From: an uncultured Mucispirillum sp.
GTDB taxonomy: Bacteria; Chrysiogenota; Deferribacteres; Deferribacterales; Mucispirillaceae
Length of the DNA stretch: 64,000 nt
Reading direction: 5' to 3'
Assembly (NCBI GenBank): GCA_944326705.1
Contig: CALVEY010000005.1
Coordinates: 1-64,000 of the forward strand
The notes under the pieces are model-generated. The model ran no database searches, was not told the origin of the DNA, and was given only the letters and a program-made list of their open reading frames with translations. The translations under genes were made by a program, and so were the position numbers. This document shows positions 56,245 to 64,000 of the stretch, one piece after another (position 1 is the stretch's first letter; each line of letters begins with the position of its first letter).

Positions 56245-56715
56245 CTAAAATTCATATTCAATGCGGGCTTTTGCAATGTCTGAAATAACAATATCAAATT
56301 CTGCACTTTCTTCTTTTGTGTAGATATGGACAATGCCATTTTCACATGACATTACTTTACCTTTATATCTTTTACGCCCATCTGCGGCTTTTGTTTTTGT
56401 TTCAAAATAAACTATTTTATTAATACAGTTAATAAAATCCTGCTCTGTGCGCAGTTTTCTGTCTGGTCCTGGGCTTGATACCTCAAAATTATATGATGAA
56501 CATTTAATATCATTTTCATGATTGTCAAGCCATTTAGAAAGCTCACGGCTTATATCTGCGCATATATTTAAGGAAGTATCATCACCATCAATAGTGACAC
56601 GCAAAGTGTGAGATTTCTTTTCAGGTTTTAATGTAATATCAAGCACTTTACAGTTATATTTGCTGGCAGTTTTTTCTGCATATTCTGCAAATTCTTTTGG
56701 TATTGTTAAACGCAA
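56245..56715 (-). CDS. rimP: Ribosome maturation factor RimP
   Basis: 156 aa. The start is TTG with AAGGAG seven bases upstream; no ATG fits. The RimP pattern is seen in LRVTIDGDDTSLNICADISRELSKWLD and YNFEVSSPGPDRKLRTEQDF. It assists 30S assembly. First gene of the operon, preceded by a long leader with a terminator. Confidence 0.93.
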   Translation of the reverse strand: MRLTIPKEFAEYAEKTASKYNCKVLDITLKPEKKSHTLRVTIDGDDTSLNICADISRELSKWLDNHENDIKCSSYNFEVSSPGPDRKLRTEQDFINCINKIVYFETKTKAADGRKRYKGKVMSCENGIVHIYTKEESAEFDIVISDIAKARIEYEF

Positions 56716-56732
56716 ATCTATACTCCTTAAAC

Positions 56733-56760
56733 AAAAAAATAGGCGGGAACAACCCGCCTA
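56733..56760 (-). terminator. Intrinsic terminator in the rimP-nusA leader
   Basis: Minus-strand stem TAGGCGGG/CCCGCCTA with a five-base loop and seven T, lying between the predicted promoter and the rimP start. It would stop transcription before the operon unless read through, so it looks like an attenuator. The remainder of the 331-base gap before the MFS gene holds the leader and two divergent promoters. Confidence 0.85.
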
Positions 56761-56915
56761 ACTACATCTTATAATATGAATAAATATTATAAGAATAATT
56801 ACAACAAGAAATATCCTGCATAACAAGATATTACTAGCATCATAAATAATTTACTATCTATGAGCGGAAATAAGGTATACTCCTTATAAAGTTACCATTC
56901 AAATAACTTTTGCAT

Positions 56916-56944
56916 TTTTTATCATATTTTTTATGTAATAGCAA
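56916..56944 (-). promoter_or_regulatory. Predicted promoter of the rimP-nusA-infB operon
   Basis: Minus strand TTGCTA and TAAAAA with a 17-base spacer, giving a leader of about 195 bases that ends in the terminator. Confidence 0.4.
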
Positions 56945-56981
56945 GCATTTTTTATAGTTTTTTACTTTTTTTACAAATGAG

Positions 56982-57010
56982 TTGACAGAGTAAATTTTTT
57001 TTAATAATAT
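56982..57010 (+). promoter_or_regulatory. Sigma-70 promoter of the MFS transporter gene
   Basis: Consensus TTGACA and TAATAT with a 17-base spacer; the start would be near 57017, 30 bases before the ATG. Confidence 0.75.
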
Positions 57011-57046
57011 TCCAGGCTGAAAAAAAATTATAATGAAAGGTTATAT

Positions 57047-58225
57047 ATGTCTATTTCTGAAAAAACATTTACTTTACCAGTTATTACATTAATTCTTTTA
57101 AGTTTTTGTCTTGGAACAAGTGAATTTATTATTGTAGGTATTCTGCCGGATATTTCATCTGGCTTAAATGTATCTATTACTATTGCAGGAAGTCTTGTTT
57201 CAATATTTGCAATTGTCTATGCAGTAGGCACACCATTTGCTGCCGCGCTTGCAGGACTTTTTAATAAGTTTAATTTAATTATTGCATTAACTGTCATATT
57301 TATTACTGGCAATTTTTTATGTATAATTGCACCTAACTATTATACATTAGCTGCTGCAAGAGTAGTTATTGCCATAGTTTCAGGCACACTTCTTTCTGTT
57401 TCAATGGCTTTTGTGCCAGATATTGTATCAGAGAAAAAACGGGCATCAGTTGTTTCCTGGCTTTATGCTGGCTTTAGTATAGCTTCTGTTTTTGGAGTAC
57501 CAATAGGCACACTTATAAGCCACAGCTTTGGCTGGCGATATTCATTTATATTTATTACTGCCTTTTCACTGATAATGTTTATTCTTATGATAATATCACT
57601 GCCACGCAATACATTGACTGTAAGATTAAATGTTATAGGTCAGTTTGTTATTTTTAAAGATAAAAGGCTGTTATTAAGTATATTTACTGTATTTTTTGGG
57701 GCATCAGCTTCTTATGTGCTTTATACATATTTAGCGCCTGTATTTGAAGAAATACTGCATATTCCAGCAAAATATATAAGTGTTGCACTGCTTGCTTTTG
57801 GAATATCTGTACTTTTTAGTAATATTTATTCTGGTAAAATGGCAGAAAAAAATGGAGTTTATAAGTTAAGGTTTAGTTTTCTGGCTCAGGCTGTTTTTAT
57901 GTTTGCACTGCCGATAGCTTTTTATAATAATATTGCAGGGATAATATTTATTTTTATACTTGGCTTTTTAATGTATCTGCAAAACTCTCCAATACAGGTA
58001 AATGTATTAAATATTGCTACAAAAGAATATCCTGGAGCAGTAACTCTGGCAGCTTCTATGAATTCATTTGCTTTTAATTTTGGTATAGCTTTTGGCTCTA
58101 TATGCGGCAGTTTCTTTGTAGATGATATAGGTATGCGTTATGTAGGTACAGGCGGCGGTATACTTGCTGTATTTGCATTAATATCCGCAGTTTTACTTTA
58201 TAAATATTCTTCTGCTAAAAATTAA
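57047..58225 (+). CDS. MFS transporter, AraJ/YdhP-like exporter
   Basis: 392 aa with 12 predicted membrane helices. The N-terminal LGTSEFIIVGILPDIS is typical of the DHA1 group that exports sugars, purines or drugs. The substrate cannot be told. It has its own good promoter and AAAGG before the ATG. No regulator is adjacent. Confidence 0.88.
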   Translation: MSISEKTFTLPVITLILLSFCLGTSEFIIVGILPDISSGLNVSITIAGSLVSIFAIVYAVGTPFAAALAGLFNKFNLIIALTVIFITGNFLCIIAPNYYTLAAARVVIAIVSGTLLSVSMAFVPDIVSEKKRASVVSWLYAGFSIASVFGVPIGTLISHSFGWRYSFIFITAFSLIMFILMIISLPRNTLTVRLNVIGQFVIFKDKRLLLSIFTVFFGASASYVLYTYLAPVFEEILHIPAKYISVALLAFGISVLFSNIYSGKMAEKNGVYKLRFSFLAQAVFMFALPIAFYNNIAGIIFIFILGFLMYLQNSPIQVNVLNIATKEYPGAVTLAASMNSFAFNFGIAFGSICGSFFVDDIGMRYVGTGGGILAVFALISAVLLYKYSSAKN

Positions 58226-58246
58226 TTAAAAGTTTATTTTATACTA

Positions 58247-58274
58247 TTGCAATAAAATTTATTATGTATATAAT
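58247..58274 (+). promoter_or_regulatory. Predicted promoter of the pepV-like gene
   Basis: TTGCAA and TATAAT with a 16-base spacer, about 30 bases before the chosen ATG. Confidence 0.5.
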
Positions 58275-58304
58275 AAATAAAATATTAATTAACTGGTGAA
58301 ACTT

Positions 58305-59708
58305 ATGGAAAATATAGATAATTTAATAGAAAAATATTTTGATAAAGCTGTGCAGGATATGCAGGATTTAATTAAAATCAATTCTCAGCTTGATAGAGAT
58401 ACTATTGATGATAAACATCCATTTGGAAAAGGTGCTGCAGAGTGTTTAAATAAATTTATTAATATTGCAGAAAATGATGGTTTTACTGTTAAAAATATTG
58501 ATAACTATGCAGGGTATGCAGAATGTGGTGATGGTGACTTAATAGGTATTTTAGCTCATTTAGATGTAGTTCCTGCAGGCAATGAAAGCTTATGGCAGTA
58601 TCCGCCATTTGCAGCAGAAATACATGATAATAAATTATACGGCAGAGGTGCAATAGATGATAAAGGACCATTAATTGCAGCATATACTGCTGTTAAAATC
58701 TTAAAAGAAGCTGGAATAAAACTTAATAAAAGATTTAGAATAATTGCAGGCTGTGACGAAGAAACATCTATGCGCTGCTTAAAAAAATATAATGAAACTG
58801 AAGAAATGCCTGTATTTTCATTTTCTCCAGATGCTAATTTCCCTGCTGTATATGCAGAAAAAGGTCAAATGCAGATAACTATGAAAAGAGATTTCCCTTT
58901 GCAGGGTTTTGAGCCAATTAAACTTTTAGGGCTTACATGCGGTGAAAGAGTAAATGTTGTGCCAGATACTGCATACGCATACTTTGCAGGTGATTTAGCA
59001 AAAATAAAAAGACAGCTTGAAGAAATAGCAGGCGATGATTTAGAAATAGATTATTATCAGGATAACTATTTACAGGTAAAAGCAACTGGTAAATCTGCAC
59101 ACGCCATGAACCCAGAAAAAGGTGTAAATGCAATGTATAAACTACTGCATTATCTTGCACACCCTTCACTAGATTATGGCTCATGGGAACTTATGCTCTG
59201 GATTAGACAGGTTGCTTATCTTTTAAACGATGACAGCGACGGCAAAAACTTTAATATAGACTGTCATGATGATATTTCAGGAAATTTAACAATAAATCTT
59301 GGAATACTTAGATATAAAACAGAAGATTTAACATTAAAATTTGATATTAGATATCCAGTTACAATGAAAAGCTCTAAAATGGAAAATAAAATCAATAATC
59401 TTGCTGCAAAAATGATGATGCTGACACAAATCAGTAAACATATTCCACCATTATATGTTGATAAAAATAATCCATATCTGCAAGAGCTTTTAAAAGCATA
59501 TCAGGAAGTAACAGGAGATAAAAGTGAACCTGTTGCAATAGGCGGCAGAACTTACTGCACTATGATGCCTAACTCTCTTTCCTTTGGTGCAAATTTTAAA
59601 GAAGATGAAGAGCTTGCCCACCAAAATAATGAGTATATAGGTTTAGATAAATTTAAAAAATTAATTAAAATATATACTAAAGCATTACTAAACTTAAATA
59701 ATATGTAA
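58305..59708 (+). CDS. pepV: PepV-type M20 dipeptidase
   Basis: 467 aa from the ATG; a GTG three codons earlier is possible. A zinc peptidase of the Sapep/PepV group acting on dipeptides in the cytoplasm. Metal ligands are in HLDVVPAG, GRGAIDDKGP, GCDEETSM and the late GGRTYCTMMP region. The length matches PepV. It ends at a terminator shared with the convergent gene. Confidence 0.9.
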   Translation: MENIDNLIEKYFDKAVQDMQDLIKINSQLDRDTIDDKHPFGKGAAECLNKFINIAENDGFTVKNIDNYAGYAECGDGDLIGILAHLDVVPAGNESLWQYPPFAAEIHDNKLYGRGAIDDKGPLIAAYTAVKILKEAGIKLNKRFRIIAGCDEETSMRCLKKYNETEEMPVFSFSPDANFPAVYAEKGQMQITMKRDFPLQGFEPIKLLGLTCGERVNVVPDTAYAYFAGDLAKIKRQLEEIAGDDLEIDYYQDNYLQVKATGKSAHAMNPEKGVNAMYKLLHYLAHPSLDYGSWELMLWIRQVAYLLNDDSDGKNFNIDCHDDISGNLTINLGILRYKTEDLTLKFDIRYPVTMKSSKMENKINNLAAKMMMLTQISKHIPPLYVDKNNPYLQELLKAYQEVTGDKSEPVAIGGRTYCTMMPNSLSFGANFKEDEELAHQNNEYIGLDKFKKLIKIYTKALLNLNNM

Positions 59709-59716
59709 AAAAGAAA

Positions 59717-59750
59717 AAGGCGAAAATGTATATTTTCGCCTTGTATTTTA
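59717..59750. terminator. Bidirectional terminator between pepV and the PsiE-like gene
   Basis: Perfect 11-bp stem AAGGCGAAAAT/ATTTTCGCCTT with a four-base loop; T-rich sequence follows on both strands, so it can serve both convergent genes. Confidence 0.88.
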
Positions 59751-59751
59751 T

Positions 59752-60654
59752 TTAATTTTTTGTTCTTTCTTCTGATTTTGCAAGCATCCAGTATGTAACA
59801 CCTAATACTAAAATACCGCCAAGCATAAGTATCATAGTCTTTGTATTGCTTGCATCATGTTTCAATGTCATAATTAATACTTCACGAATAAAGGCAATCA
59901 ACACTACACCAACAAATATGCTTATCTTAAACTTATCCCCTTTCAGCATTTGTATTTCTGAGTTTATAAGCTCTATTAATACCCATAAAACAAGCAGTGA
60001 ACCTAATGCAGTAACAAATAACTTATCTGGTTCAACTCCCTTTAAATCCCACAGGCTCCATATAAAAAATCCAACACCTGCAATAGTCATTATCATTAAA
60101 AATACAAGCAGCATAGAATGAGTAACAAGAGATGCTTTTTCTGCCCATACAAGTATTTTATTTTTCATTTTTGATGTATGGCTTGTAGATTTATCTCTTG
60201 GAATATAAGTATTCATAGTAACATATATTGCTGCATTTATCACTTTTGTATATGCCTTTAATATACCTTTATAATCCCATTCACATTCGCTTATTTCTAT
60301 AAGTTTATTTTGAAACCATATACGGATAAAGCTGAAAAGTTCAGCAATTCGTTCCCCAGAAAAAGCTCCTTTTGGCACCTGCTGCAGATTAAATTCACTT
60401 ACAAATTCACTAAAAGAGCCATTCAGCCTGCCAGAAATAACTGCATTATACCAGCTTAATAGTTTTTCTGTATTTAATTTATCTAAAATATTTCCATATT
60501 CTGACATAAATAATGAATCTTTTTGAAGATATGATAATACATCTTTTACAAAAGCTGTCTCAAACTGCTGCATCTGCTCTTTAATAGATAGAACATATTC
60601 CATATCTGATTCAGCAAAATCAAATCTTTCTAAAATTTCAGTATAATATACCAT
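59752..60654 (-). CDS. Protoglobin-like domain fused to a PsiE membrane domain
   Basis: 300 aa. The C-terminal half (about 175-300) has four membrane helices and the PsiE family pattern ELINSEIQMLKGDKFKISIF followed by FIREVLIM. The N-terminal 165 residues are all-helical and resemble a globin-sensor/protoglobin fold, but the proximal-His position is not obvious (SEFNLQQVPKGAF has no His), so heme binding is doubtful. PsiE is induced by phosphate starvation in E. coli; its action is unknown. PsiE part fairly sure, N-terminal part tentative. Confidence 0.7.
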   Translation of the reverse strand: MVYYTEILERFDFAESDMEYVLSIKEQMQQFETAFVKDVLSYLQKDSLFMSEYGNILDKLNTEKLLSWYNAVISGRLNGSFSEFVSEFNLQQVPKGAFSGERIAELFSFIRIWFQNKLIEISECEWDYKGILKAYTKVINAAIYVTMNTYIPRDKSTSHTSKMKNKILVWAEKASLVTHSMLLVFLMIMTIAGVGFFIWSLWDLKGVEPDKLFVTALGSLLVLWVLIELINSEIQMLKGDKFKISIFVGVVLIAFIREVLIMTLKHDASNTKTMILMLGGILVLGVTYWMLAKSEERTKN

Positions 60655-60767
60655 TATATTTTTACTCCAAAAACCAGTTTATATATTTTAATTTTAAATA
60701 TTAAAATTTTCAGTATATACAATTTTATTAAAATAGTATCATTAAAAATTAATACACTGCATTAAAA

Positions 60768-60792
60768 AACATCAGCCCGCATAAGCGGGCTG
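60768..60792 (-). terminator. Intrinsic terminator after the hotdog thioesterase gene
   Basis: Stem CAGCCCGC/GCGGGCTG with a four-base loop, followed on the minus strand by ATGTTTTTT. It ends the dut-glgP-thioesterase transcript. Confidence 0.9.
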
Positions 60793-60812
60793 AATTAATA
60801 ATTATATTTAAT

Positions 60813-61316
60813 TTATAACTTACAGTATTTAACTGCCTTAGGGTGATACGTCAGCTCATCTAAAAAGGAAAGATGCGGTATCGTTTCTGCCATTTTTTCT
60901 TTAGATGTAGGGAAGAAAAGCCCTTTGGAAGCAGTAATTATTTTACCGTCCATATCAGTAATCTTACCCTTTGTAGAAAACATACCACCACGCTCTGCCC
61001 CAACAAATTCTGCTGTTAAAAGTAACGGCTCACCAATAGGTGCATTTCTTTTATAGGTAACACTTAATTCTCTAGTAAAGAGAAATGTTTCTATATCAGA
61101 AAATATAAAGGCAGACCAGCCCATAGCTTCATCAAGTATTGATGACAACACACCACCATGAGTTATATGGGGAAAACTGTTAAAGTGTGGTGCAAAATTT
61201 AAGTCAACTTTAACACTGTTATCCTGCACATAAAACTGCACCTGCAGACCATGAACATTATTATGACCGCATACAAAACAGCCATCAGAATATGGCAGAT
61301 ATAATTTTTCACTCAT
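60813..61316 (-). CDS. PaaI-like hotdog-fold thioesterase
   Basis: 167 aa. A single hotdog domain with HGGVLSSILDEAMGW, the PaaI-type active region, and an N-terminal CFVCGHNNVHGLQVQF (CxxCG...GL) segment common in this subgroup. It likely cleaves an acyl-CoA; the substrate is unknown. It starts one base after the glgP stop. Confidence 0.85.
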   Translation of the reverse strand: MSEKLYLPYSDGCFVCGHNNVHGLQVQFYVQDNSVKVDLNFAPHFNSFPHITHGGVLSSILDEAMGWSAFIFSDIETFLFTRELSVTYKRNAPIGEPLLLTAEFVGAERGGMFSTKGKITDMDGKIITASKGLFFPTSKEKMAETIPHLSFLDELTYHPKAVKYCKL

Positions 61317-61317
61317 A

Positions 61318-63855
61318 TTACGCCCATTTAGCTTTATTTAATTCAAATGGATTTTTTAAGAACCTGTGGAAAGGTGTTACTAAAAATCCAACTTTTAATT
61401 TACCAGAACGAGTTAAAGTGTATGATGCACTAAACATATCGCTGTTTTTTTCCTGGTTTAAGCGGATAAATTCAGGGTCTTTTAAGCTGCCGCTTTCGCC
61501 ATCATATTCAACAACAGCAAATACACCTAAATGCTCAGCAGCTGTTCCGTTAGTATTAACCTGTGCTTTAAATTTCACTGTTTCTCCAGGAACAAAACCT
61601 TTTGGAGCATCTACTTCTGAGCTGATAAATGATACGCCGTCCCATCTGTCTAATATTTGGTTATGCCAGTCAAGATATTTTTTAGCTTCTTCATAGTTAT
61701 TTGCATTAAATTCTTTCTGCAGTTCATGAAGCGGCACATAATACTGGTCAGCATAGTCCATTAACATTCTTGATGTGTTAAAGTAGCTTGGCACTGTTCT
61801 TAAGTTTTCTTTAACCATTTTCAGCCATTCTCTAGGCATACCAGATTTATCTTTTGCATAGAAAACAGGAATAATATCTTTTTCAAGAGTATTATAAATT
61901 TCCATACTTTCCACATAGTCTTGATAGCCGCTGTCTGGGTATTCTTCACCAGCACCGATTGCCCAGCCATTTTTAGCATTAAAGCCTTCATCCCACCAGC
62001 CGTCTAAAATAGATAAGTTTAATGCACCGTTGGCACTGGCTTTCATACCAGATGTACCAGATGCTTCCATAGGTCTGCGTGGGTTATTAAGCCATATATC
62101 TACACCGCGAGTCATATAGCGTGCTACTTCTATATCATAGTCTTCAATAAATACTATATGTTTGCGGAATTCCGGTTTTTTAGCTATATGAATAATTTTT
62201 TTGATAATTTCTTTACCTTCATTATCTTTTGGGTGAGCTTTACCAGCAATAATAAACTGAATAGGTCTTTCTGGATTGCTGAAAAGTCTTTTTAACCTTT
62301 CTTCGTCCATAAATAAAAGATAGCCGCGTTTATATGTAGCAAATCTTCTTGCAAAGCCTATAGTTAAAGCGTTAGGGTTTAAAATATCTTCTGCTGCTAA
62401 TAATTCGCTTGCACTGCCGCCATTTTTACGGATAGTTTCTTTTGTAGTCCTGCGGATAAATGATACAAGGCGCTCTCTTTGGTTGCGTTTCATATCAAAT
62501 AAAACATTATCAGGAATATTATTAACTTTTTCCCATATATCAAAATCATAAGGCTTAGACGCCCAGTCTTCTGATACATAGCGAGAAAGCATATTTTTCA
62601 TTTCACTGGACATAAATGTTGGAAGATGCACACCATTTGTAATATGACCTATTGGCACTTGTGATAAAATAGCCTGAGACCACATAGAGTGGAACATTTC
62701 TCTGCTGACTTCACCATGAAGTTTACTTACACCATTTCTATAAGTAGAAAGGTTGATACCACATACTGCCATATTAAATGGTTCATTAGTATTGCTTCTA
62801 TCTTTTCTGCCAAAGCTCATAAGCATATTTAAGTTAATACCTACAGGCTCATAAATACCGCTTAAATATTGTTTAATTTGCTCAATACTAAAAACATCAA
62901 ACCCTGCAGGAACAGGTGTATGTGTAGTAAAAAGAGTGCTTTTACGAACAATTTCTGTTGCAAGGCGGAAATCTATACCCTGCTCTATAAGCTGTTTTAA
63001 ACGCTCAATAGAAACAAATGCAGGGTGACCTTCGTTTAAATGATAAACTGTTGGCTGTAAGCCCATTGCAGCTAATGCTCTAACACCAGCTACACCAAGG
63101 ACAATTTCCTGACGGATACGCATATTGCTGTCGCCGTCATAAAGTTTACCTGTAATAATTCTATCATCTGGGTGGTTCTCTGGAACATCAGTATCTAAAA
63201 GAACTATTTCCATTAAACCTACTTTTAATTTCCACACTCTGATTTTAACATCTCTTTCACCGATTTTCATTTCAAGAGTGATTTCTTTGCCGTTTTTATC
63301 TTCTGCTCTTGTAAGAGGCATAAGATAAAATTCGTTATATGGATAGCGTTCCTGCTGCCAGCCGTCTGAGCTCATATACTGGTGAAAATAACCATTTCTA
63401 TAAAGAAGACCAACTGCTACAAGCGGTATGCCCATATCAGAAGTTGATTTACAATGGTCGCCAGATAAAATACCTAAGCCGCCAGAATAAAGCTGAACAG
63501 ATTCATGTATACCATACTCTGCAGAAAAATAAGCAACAAGCATATCTGATGCGTCTTTATGGGCTTTAGTAAACCAGCGAGGCAGTGACATATACTGTTG
63601 AAAATCATCGTATACATCATTTAAGCTTGCCATAAACACATCATCATCCATTAAGCGTTTACAGTCGTCCATAGTAAGTGCTGAAATAACAGCAAGTGGA
63701 TTATGCTCAGATTCTTCCCAGAGTTTTTCATTAATATTTTTATAAAGAGCTGTTGCAGGAGAATTCCATGCAAACCAAAGATTATAAGCCATTGTTTCCA
63801 ACGGTTTCAGCTCTGCAGGGAGCTGCACTTTCACTTCATACTCACGAATATTCAT
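61318..63855 (-). CDS. glgP: Alpha-glucan (glycogen/maltodextrin) phosphorylase
   Basis: 845 aa, GT35 family, of the branch with an N-terminal DUF3417 segment. It releases glucose 1-phosphate from alpha-1,4-glucans. YSGGLGILSGDH marks this branch; the PLP lysine is K605 in EASGTSGMKASANGALN. About 100 extra C-terminal residues form a beta-rich domain. No other glycogen gene is in view. It follows dut by about 35 bases. Confidence 0.95.
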   Translation of the reverse strand: MNIREYEVKVQLPAELKPLETMAYNLWFAWNSPATALYKNINEKLWEESEHNPLAVISALTMDDCKRLMDDDVFMASLNDVYDDFQQYMSLPRWFTKAHKDASDMLVAYFSAEYGIHESVQLYSGGLGILSGDHCKSTSDMGIPLVAVGLLYRNGYFHQYMSSDGWQQERYPYNEFYLMPLTRAEDKNGKEITLEMKIGERDVKIRVWKLKVGLMEIVLLDTDVPENHPDDRIITGKLYDGDSNMRIRQEIVLGVAGVRALAAMGLQPTVYHLNEGHPAFVSIERLKQLIEQGIDFRLATEIVRKSTLFTTHTPVPAGFDVFSIEQIKQYLSGIYEPVGINLNMLMSFGRKDRSNTNEPFNMAVCGINLSTYRNGVSKLHGEVSREMFHSMWSQAILSQVPIGHITNGVHLPTFMSSEMKNMLSRYVSEDWASKPYDFDIWEKVNNIPDNVLFDMKRNQRERLVSFIRRTTKETIRKNGGSASELLAAEDILNPNALTIGFARRFATYKRGYLLFMDEERLKRLFSNPERPIQFIIAGKAHPKDNEGKEIIKKIIHIAKKPEFRKHIVFIEDYDIEVARYMTRGVDIWLNNPRRPMEASGTSGMKASANGALNLSILDGWWDEGFNAKNGWAIGAGEEYPDSGYQDYVESMEIYNTLEKDIIPVFYAKDKSGMPREWLKMVKENLRTVPSYFNTSRMLMDYADQYYVPLHELQKEFNANNYEEAKKYLDWHNQILDRWDGVSFISSEVDAPKGFVPGETVKFKAQVNTNGTAAEHLGVFAVVEYDGESGSLKDPEFIRLNQEKNSDMFSASYTLTRSGKLKVGFLVTPFHRFLKNPFELNKAKWA

Positions 63856-63890
63856 TCTTCCTCCATATTTCGCAATTTATATTATTTTAT

Positions 63891-64000
63891 TTATTTACCT
63901 GTATGACCAAAACCACCTGCACCTCTTACAGTTTCTGATAAAGATGAAGTGATTTGAAATTCTGCTCTGCTGTATTTTGATATAACAAGCTGAGCTATTC
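63891..64000 (-). CDS. dut: dUTP diphosphatase, C-terminal part (runs off the window)
   Basis: Only the last 36 codons are present. They end [11 protein letters not shown], the glycine-rich motif V of trimeric dUTPases, preceded by [13 protein letters not shown]. The 5' part lies beyond the window edge. dUTPase removes dUTP and provides dUMP. Confidence 0.88.
   Translation of the reverse strand, partial: IAQLVISKYSRAEFQITSSLSETVRGAGGFGHTGK

Noticed and set aside
56799-56843. 14-aa hydrophobic leader peptide in the rimP leader (starts MMLVISC)
   Set aside because: No ribosome site precedes it, and it is short enough to arise by chance.
56969-56976. TTTTACAA half-site before the MFS promoter
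   Set aside because: Only one arm is present; an 8-base AT-rich match is expected by chance in this sequence.
1-64000. CRISPR arrays, insertion sequences, prophage or replication origin
   Set aside because: No regularly spaced repeats, transposase, integrase, phage structural genes or DnaA-box cluster were seen.

Overview
The window is AT-rich chromosomal DNA (roughly 30% GC by eye), densely coding, with short gaps and many overlapping stop/start codons. The gene set is that of an anaerobic, Gram-negative-type bacterium: a complete Rnf complex (rnfCDGEAB), type III glutamine synthetase, NADPH-type glutamate synthase, the LL-diaminopimelate aminotransferase (DapL) lysine route, the DXP isoprenoid route, a lipoprotein and Sec signal peptides, and sigma-54 control. 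This fits Deferribacterota (for example a Mucispirillum-like organism). That assignment is an inference from gene content, not a database match.

Layout. 1-2.9 kb: an orphan hybrid histidine kinase. 2.9-14.9 kb: a nitrogen-assimilation island. glnN (GSIII) and gltB-gltD-dapL diverge from a shared intergenic region that carries two opposed sigma-54 (-24/-12) promoters and an 18-bp palindrome between them. Downstream is a GAF-AAA+-Fis (NifA-like) sigma-54 activator whose own promoter overlaps the same palindrome. Between dapL and the activator sits a foreign-looking pair, a Cys-rich mini-protein and a DUF1643 protein. Their predicted promoter has a run of nine C between -35 and -10, the classic layout of a phase-variable promoter.

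14.9-15.26 kb is non-coding or poorly coding: a GC-rich, strongly structured island that also holds a 36-codon ORF with a perfect Shine-Dalgarno. 15.26-42.25 kb is an unbroken minus-strand run of housekeeping genes with no clear terminator inside. In transcription order it is greA-pgsA-plsY-ribD-ribE-ribBA-ribH-nusB-unknown-DUF4911-yhaM-ymdB-rpiB-glyA-dCMP deaminase-rnfCDGEAB-pyrF-pyrE-PilZ-STAS-rlmN-bcp-xseB-ispA-dxs-tlyA-nadK-recN-dedA-M23 peptidase. In it dxs has no ATG, GTG or TTG at its expected start.

42.3-47.2 kb: mutL-miaA-ftsB-like-xseA. 47.2-50.1 kb: a DsbC-like lipoprotein, an unknown exported protein, tRNA-Gly and tRNA-Cys, a PAAR-like small protein and a DUF302 protein. 50.2-56.7 kb: the classical rimP-nusA-rnpM-infB-rbfA-truB operon, with an intrinsic terminator in its leader. 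57-59.7 kb, plus strand: an MFS exporter and a PepV-type dipeptidase. 59.7-64 kb, minus strand: a protoglobin-like/PsiE membrane protein, then dut(partial)-glgP-hotdog thioesterase.

The most notable signals are (1) the poly-C phase-variable promoter of the Cys-rich/DUF1643 pair, (2) the shared palindrome linking the NifA-like regulator to glnN/gltBD and to its own promoter, (3) the non-canonical start of dxs, and (4) the unassigned structured island next to the regulator. No CRISPR array, rRNA, insertion sequence or prophage was seen.
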